36,663 nucleotides of DNA from Porphyromonadaceae bacterium (GTDB taxonomy: Bacteria > Bacteroidota > Bacteroidia > Bacteroidales > Dysgonomonadaceae), in NCBI GenBank assembly GCA_022840285.1, contig JALHIE010000018.1, positions 1-36,663 of the forward strand, given 5' to 3'. Below are positions 34,157 through 36,663 of the stretch, piece by piece. The notes beneath the pieces were generated by a model. It did not search any database, was not told the origin of the DNA, and saw nothing but the letters and a program-made list of their open reading frames with translations. Position numbers and translations under genes: made by a program. Position 1 is the stretch's first letter. Every line of letters starts with the position of its first letter.

Positions 34157-34315
34157 ATGAACATCAAAAACCTTACAAAAGAAGACATTTTGTCTCAAAT
34201 CAAGTATTTGGAACAGAATATCAAGAAAGGATCTGCTGCATACCAGGCCAACCGGGTCAGCAGGATCAGGACATTGAAATCAAGCTTGCGTAACCGCAGG
34301 CCAGTATCTCTGTGA
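34157..34315 (+). CDS. Small basic protein, 52 aa, unrecognised
   Basis: The ATG at 34157 opens a 52-codon frame: MNIKNLTKEDILSQIKYLEQ, then NIKKGSAAYQANRVSRIRTL and KSSLRNRRPVSL, with stop TGA at 34313-34315. An AAAGAAAAGATA purine stretch precedes the start. The composition is helical and basic, with most Arg/Lys in the second half. It reads like a real protein, with heptad-like I/L spacing in the first half and no membrane segment. It has a promoter box upstream and a strong terminator downstream, so it is a self-contained transcription unit. I do not know its family; RNA or DNA binding is only suggested by charge. Confidence 0.65.
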   Translation: MNIKNLTKEDILSQIKYLEQNIKKGSAAYQANRVSRIRTLKSSLRNRRPVSL

Positions 34316-34384
34316 CAGCATCGCGATCGGTAATTGATCCGAATGCTTTACTTCAACAACAATTTACACCAGATATTTAACAAA

Positions 34385-34419
34385 AGGGGCTGTCTCAAAA
34401 GTAAGACAGCCTCTTTTTT
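34385..34419. terminator. Bidirectional terminator between the small gene and nhaA
   Basis: GGGGCTGTCT (34386-34395) pairs with AGACAGCCTC (34404-34413) with one G-T wobble, followed by TTTTTT (34414-34419) on the + strand. On the reverse strand the same stem is followed by CTTTTG, so it can also serve nhaA, whose stop is at 34423. Confidence 0.85.
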
Positions 34420-34422
34420 CGT

Positions 34423-35649
34423 TTATCCGGCAACAATTTCTTCTGTTGCGGGATCATCCTGCTCTTCCTCCTGTTTTTTCTTTAGGGCAATTCTTAGCCA
34501 GGTATACCCGATTATCATTGATAAAGTAGATGCTACCAGTACTGCCAGTTTGGCCGTGTCCTGCAAGGCTTTATCATCGAATGCCAGCATCGATACAAAA
34601 ATTGACATCGTAAAGCCTATTCCGGCGAGAATTCCCACACCTATGTACAACATCCAGTTTGGTTTGGTTTTCAGCTTGATGATTCGCGTTTTTGTCATTA
34701 AGTATACTGCCAATGAGATACCTGTCGGCTTTCCGATTAACAACCCAAGAATAATCCCGATGGATAGCTCACCCAACAAATTAGCTATGGCCGAACCGTT
34801 AATAAATATACTGGTATTGGCCAACGCGAAAATGGGAATGACAAGGAAGTTGACAGGAAACAAAAGTACTTTTTCATATACCGGAATCTTGTTTACGGGA
34901 AGCAATGCCGATAGGATCACGCCTGCAAAAGTGGCGTGAATACCCGATTGATACATGCAATACCACATCACTACCCCGAGCGAAAGATACAAGATTCTGG
35001 ACAGGGGATTTCGTAAATATTTTATTACCAGTACAATCAGTATAATACACGCTGCAACTCCCAATAGCCAGATAAACTCAGGTTGGCTTCCGTAAAAGAA
35101 AGCTATGATCAGGATGGCGCAGAGGTCGTCAATGATGGCCAGCGCAGTAAGAAAAATTTTCATCGAGTACGGGACCGCTTTTCCCAGTAGGCTTAAAATT
35201 CCCAGGGAAAAAGCAATGTCTGTTGCTGCGGGAATGGCCCACCCCGACTGGTAAATCGTTCCTTTGGTGACGGTTAGGAAAATGATTGCCGGGAAAACAA
35301 CGCCAAACAATGCGGCAACCATCGGCAGCATCATCCTGCTTGGTGTAGAGAGCTCGCCTACAACTGTTTCACGTTTGATCTCCATACCCACCTGAAAGAA
35401 AAACAGTGCCATTAAAGCATCATTTATCACATGCAGAATGCTGTGTGGTAAATGGACGGAGTGTAAAAATGGAATTTCCGTTTCCCAAAAATGGTTGTAG
35501 CTTTCGCCGATGCCGGGTAAGTTGGTTAAAATGAGCGATGCTGTTGTGCAAAGCAGGAGTAATACGCCTACTGCACGGCTGTCGTGTAGGAAATCGGTTA
35601 CGGTAAATTTACGGCTTTTTGTTCCTATAGGGTGTAGATGTTGATTCAT
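34423..35649 (-). CDS. nhaA: Na+/H+ antiporter NhaA
   Basis: This is a 408-aa inner membrane antiporter that exports sodium in exchange for protons. There are twelve hydrophobic segments. The family core is present: FFFQVGMEIKRE, GWAIPAATDIAFSLGILSLLGK, and the transport aspartates Asp174 and Asp175 in ALAIIDDLCAI. SGIHATFAGVILSALLP, LIGKPTGISLAV and AGIGFTMSIFVSMLAF follow. The cytoplasmic C-terminal tail is very acidic (EEEQDDPATEE). It lies 11 bases downstream of pepE on the same strand, so the two probably share one transcript ending at 34385-34419. Confidence 0.96.
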   Translation of the reverse strand: MNQHLHPIGTKSRKFTVTDFLHDSRAVGVLLLLCTTASLILTNLPGIGESYNHFWETEIPFLHSVHLPHSILHVINDALMALFFFQVGMEIKRETVVGELSTPSRMMLPMVAALFGVVFPAIIFLTVTKGTIYQSGWAIPAATDIAFSLGILSLLGKAVPYSMKIFLTALAIIDDLCAILIIAFFYGSQPEFIWLLGVAACIILIVLVIKYLRNPLSRILYLSLGVVMWYCMYQSGIHATFAGVILSALLPVNKIPVYEKVLLFPVNFLVIPIFALANTSIFINGSAIANLLGELSIGIILGLLIGKPTGISLAVYLMTKTRIIKLKTKPNWMLYIGVGILAGIGFTMSIFVSMLAFDDKALQDTAKLAVLVASTLSMIIGYTWLRIALKKKQEEEQDDPATEEIVAG

Positions 35650-35660
35650 AAATGGGCTGC

Positions 35661-36368
35661 TTATGGAAGTAAGAAATTGAAATCATCTTCGTGGGACAGC
35701 TCCCTGGGTTCTTCTCCAAATTTAAAAATGCGTGCGTTACGTTCTCCGACAAGAACCAGTTCCTTGTCTTCCAATAACAACATTGTTCCTTCGCGCAGAC
35801 CAACCACAAAAACATCTCTATTAACTTCGATAAATTCGTTGATGCGCACCTCGCGGGTTTCTCCGCCGTGATTGGCCGGGTGATCATCCAGGTAATGCGG
35901 GTTTATCTGAAACGGAACCAGCTTGAGCGTTTTAAATTTCTCCGGCTCCACAATGGGCATGTCGTTGGTGGTTTTCAACGTGGGGCAGGCAATGTTTGAG
36001 CCCGCACTCCACCCGATATACGGTGTCCCCTTTTTAACGCGTTTCCGGATGACTTTCATCAATCCTTTTTCCTGAAGAATTTTCACCAATTGCCAGGTGT
36101 TTCCACCCCCGACCACTATGGCATCGGCATTTTCAATAGCCTCTACGGGATTGATAAACCGGTGAATACCGGTTACGTGATGTCCGATTTCAGCAAACCT
36201 GCTGTTCACCTTTTCTTCGTATTCATCGTAGGAGAAAGTGACGGCCGCATAAGGTATAAAAACAGCATTTCTGGCTTTATCGCCCAGGAAATTCTTAATG
36301 TGCTCTTTGGGATAATCCAAATAAGCTTCTCCCGGATTCGTGGAGTTGCTGATTAACAATAATCTCAT
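35661..36368 (-). CDS. pepE: Dipeptidase E (alpha-aspartyl dipeptidase)
   Basis: This is a 235-aa cytoplasmic serine peptidase of family S51, which splits dipeptides with N-terminal aspartate. The start MRLLLISNSTNPGEAYLDYP is the normal family start. GGGNTWQLV is conserved, the nucleophile is Ser121 in IGWSAGSN, and the catalytic His158 lies in QINPHYLDDH. The GLREGTML region, usual for the family, follows. The length matches the family. Its start lies 30 bases downstream of a TACCTTTG box on the reverse strand, and nhaA follows 11 bases after its stop. Confidence 0.95.
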   Translation of the reverse strand: MRLLLISNSTNPGEAYLDYPKEHIKNFLGDKARNAVFIPYAAVTFSYDEYEEKVNSRFAEIGHHVTGIHRFINPVEAIENADAIVVGGGNTWQLVKILQEKGLMKVIRKRVKKGTPYIGWSAGSNIACPTLKTTNDMPIVEPEKFKTLKLVPFQINPHYLDDHPANHGGETREVRINEFIEVNRDVFVVGLREGTMLLLEDKELVLVGERNARIFKFGEEPRELSHEDDFNFLLP

Positions 36369-36397
36369 CTTCTCGTGGTTTTGAAGTTTTGCGGATG

Positions 36398-36405
36398 CAA
36401 AGGTA
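36398..36405 (-). promoter_or_regulatory. -7 box for pepE
   Basis: CAAAGGTA on the + strand reads TACCTTTG on the reverse strand, an exact TAnnTTTG, 30 bases upstream of the pepE start. The -33 element is not clear. Confidence 0.5.
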
Positions 36406-36438
36406 GTAAAATTGTTGAAAATATTCGGTTTTTAAGGC

Positions 36439-36446
36439 TATATTTG
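36439..36446 (+). promoter_or_regulatory. -7 box for the AlkD-like gene
   Basis: TATATTTG is an exact TAnnTTTG match 30 bases before the ATG at 36476. GTTG (36414-36417) lies 21 bases upstream as a weak -33 element. It is divergent from the pepE box 33 bases away. Confidence 0.5.
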
Positions 36447-36475
36447 CGCTCAAAATTCTTATCAGACAAACAGAT

Positions 36476-36663
36476 ATGGACGAAATATTGCAACGGATCA
36501 GGGCGGATTTACGCCGTTCCATGAACGGTATCGCTTCTAAGAGTATGCGGGAGAAGGGACTGCGTTACAAGCTGAATTTTGGAGTGGATGTTCCCCGGCT
36601 GCGCGAACTTTCCAAAAGATATCCCGTTGATGCTCAATTGGCTGAACTCTTGTGGAGACAGGA
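36476..36663 (+). CDS. DNA alkylation repair (AlkD-like) protein, 3'-truncated by window edge
   Basis: The first 62 codons are present: MDEILQRIRADLRRSMNGIA, then SKSMREKGLRYKLNFGVDVP and RLRELSKRYPVDAQLAELLW. This resembles the N-terminal helices of the Bacteroidales AlkD/HEAT-repeat DNA alkylation repair family, including the SMREKG-Y-NFGV-PRLR pattern. Those proteins remove alkylated bases using stacked helical repeats. The catalytic region lies beyond the window, so the assignment rests on the N-terminus only. It is transcribed divergently from pepE. Confidence 0.6.
   Translation, partial: MDEILQRIRADLRRSMNGIASKSMREKGLRYKLNFGVDVPRLRELSKRYPVDAQLAELLWRQ

Noticed and set aside
34385..34419. 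GGCTGTCTCAAAAGT as the end of an insertion sequence
   Set aside because: Similar sequences occur at IS ends, but here both arms pair locally as a hairpin with a T run and no second copy is in the window, so a terminator explains it fully.
1..36663. CRISPR arrays, riboswitches and rRNA
   Set aside because: No regularly spaced repeats, no recognisable riboswitch core and no rRNA sequence were seen on either strand by reading.

Overview
The window is chromosomal DNA from a member of the Bacteroidetes, most likely order Bacteroidales. The evidence is a SusC/SusD pair, a Bacteroides-type serine palmitoyltransferase, several lipoproteins with acidic residues after the lipobox cysteine, and repeated promoter boxes of the Bacteroidetes form TTTG-N19/20-TAnnTTTG. 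I cannot name the genus from the sequence alone.

Layout. (1) 1-7.3 kb is housekeeping: the end of an RlmD/RumA-type 23S rRNA methyltransferase, a TraB/GumN lipoprotein, a small membrane protein, ferritin, serine palmitoyltransferase, RibF, an aldo/keto reductase and MltG. (2) 7.3-7.6 kb holds tRNA-Ser(GCU) with a clear promoter and terminator. (3) 7.7-13.7 kb looks acquired and decaying. It contains a visibly more AT-rich GH92 mannosidase, remnants of a transposase-like ORF and a DUF4143-type ATPase, an unrecognised broken reverse-strand ORF, a LacI-family regulator with an internal deletion and frameshift, and a multi-TM protein gene broken in at least two places. (4) 13.8-33.9 kb is a large polysaccharide/glycoconjugate utilisation locus, all on the + strand. 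It encodes a DapA/NanA-family aldolase, a PKD lipoprotein, SusC, SusD, a propeller plus helical lipoprotein, a PqaA-type alpha/beta hydrolase, a secreted YdjC/ChbG deacetylase, a ceramidase-like hydrolase, an unassigned TIM-barrel glycosidase, an Asp-box propeller lipoprotein, an SSF symporter and a sulfatase. (5) 34-36.7 kb holds a 52-aa small protein gene, then a reverse-strand pepE-nhaA pair, then the start of a gene resembling AlkD-type DNA alkylation repair proteins.

How the locus may work (inference). SusC/SusD and the PKD lipoprotein capture and import a decorated glycan. The secreted deacetylase, hydrolases, propeller proteins and sulfatase remove substituents and cleave it. The SSF symporter takes up a small product, and the DapA-family aldolase splits a 2-keto acid in the cytoplasm. 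No enzyme belongs to a GH family that fixes the substrate, so the target is unknown. The LacI gene and its neighbouring membrane protein gene are broken, but two palindromes sharing GCTGA(A/T)TCG survive at their promoters. The locus may therefore have lost local control.
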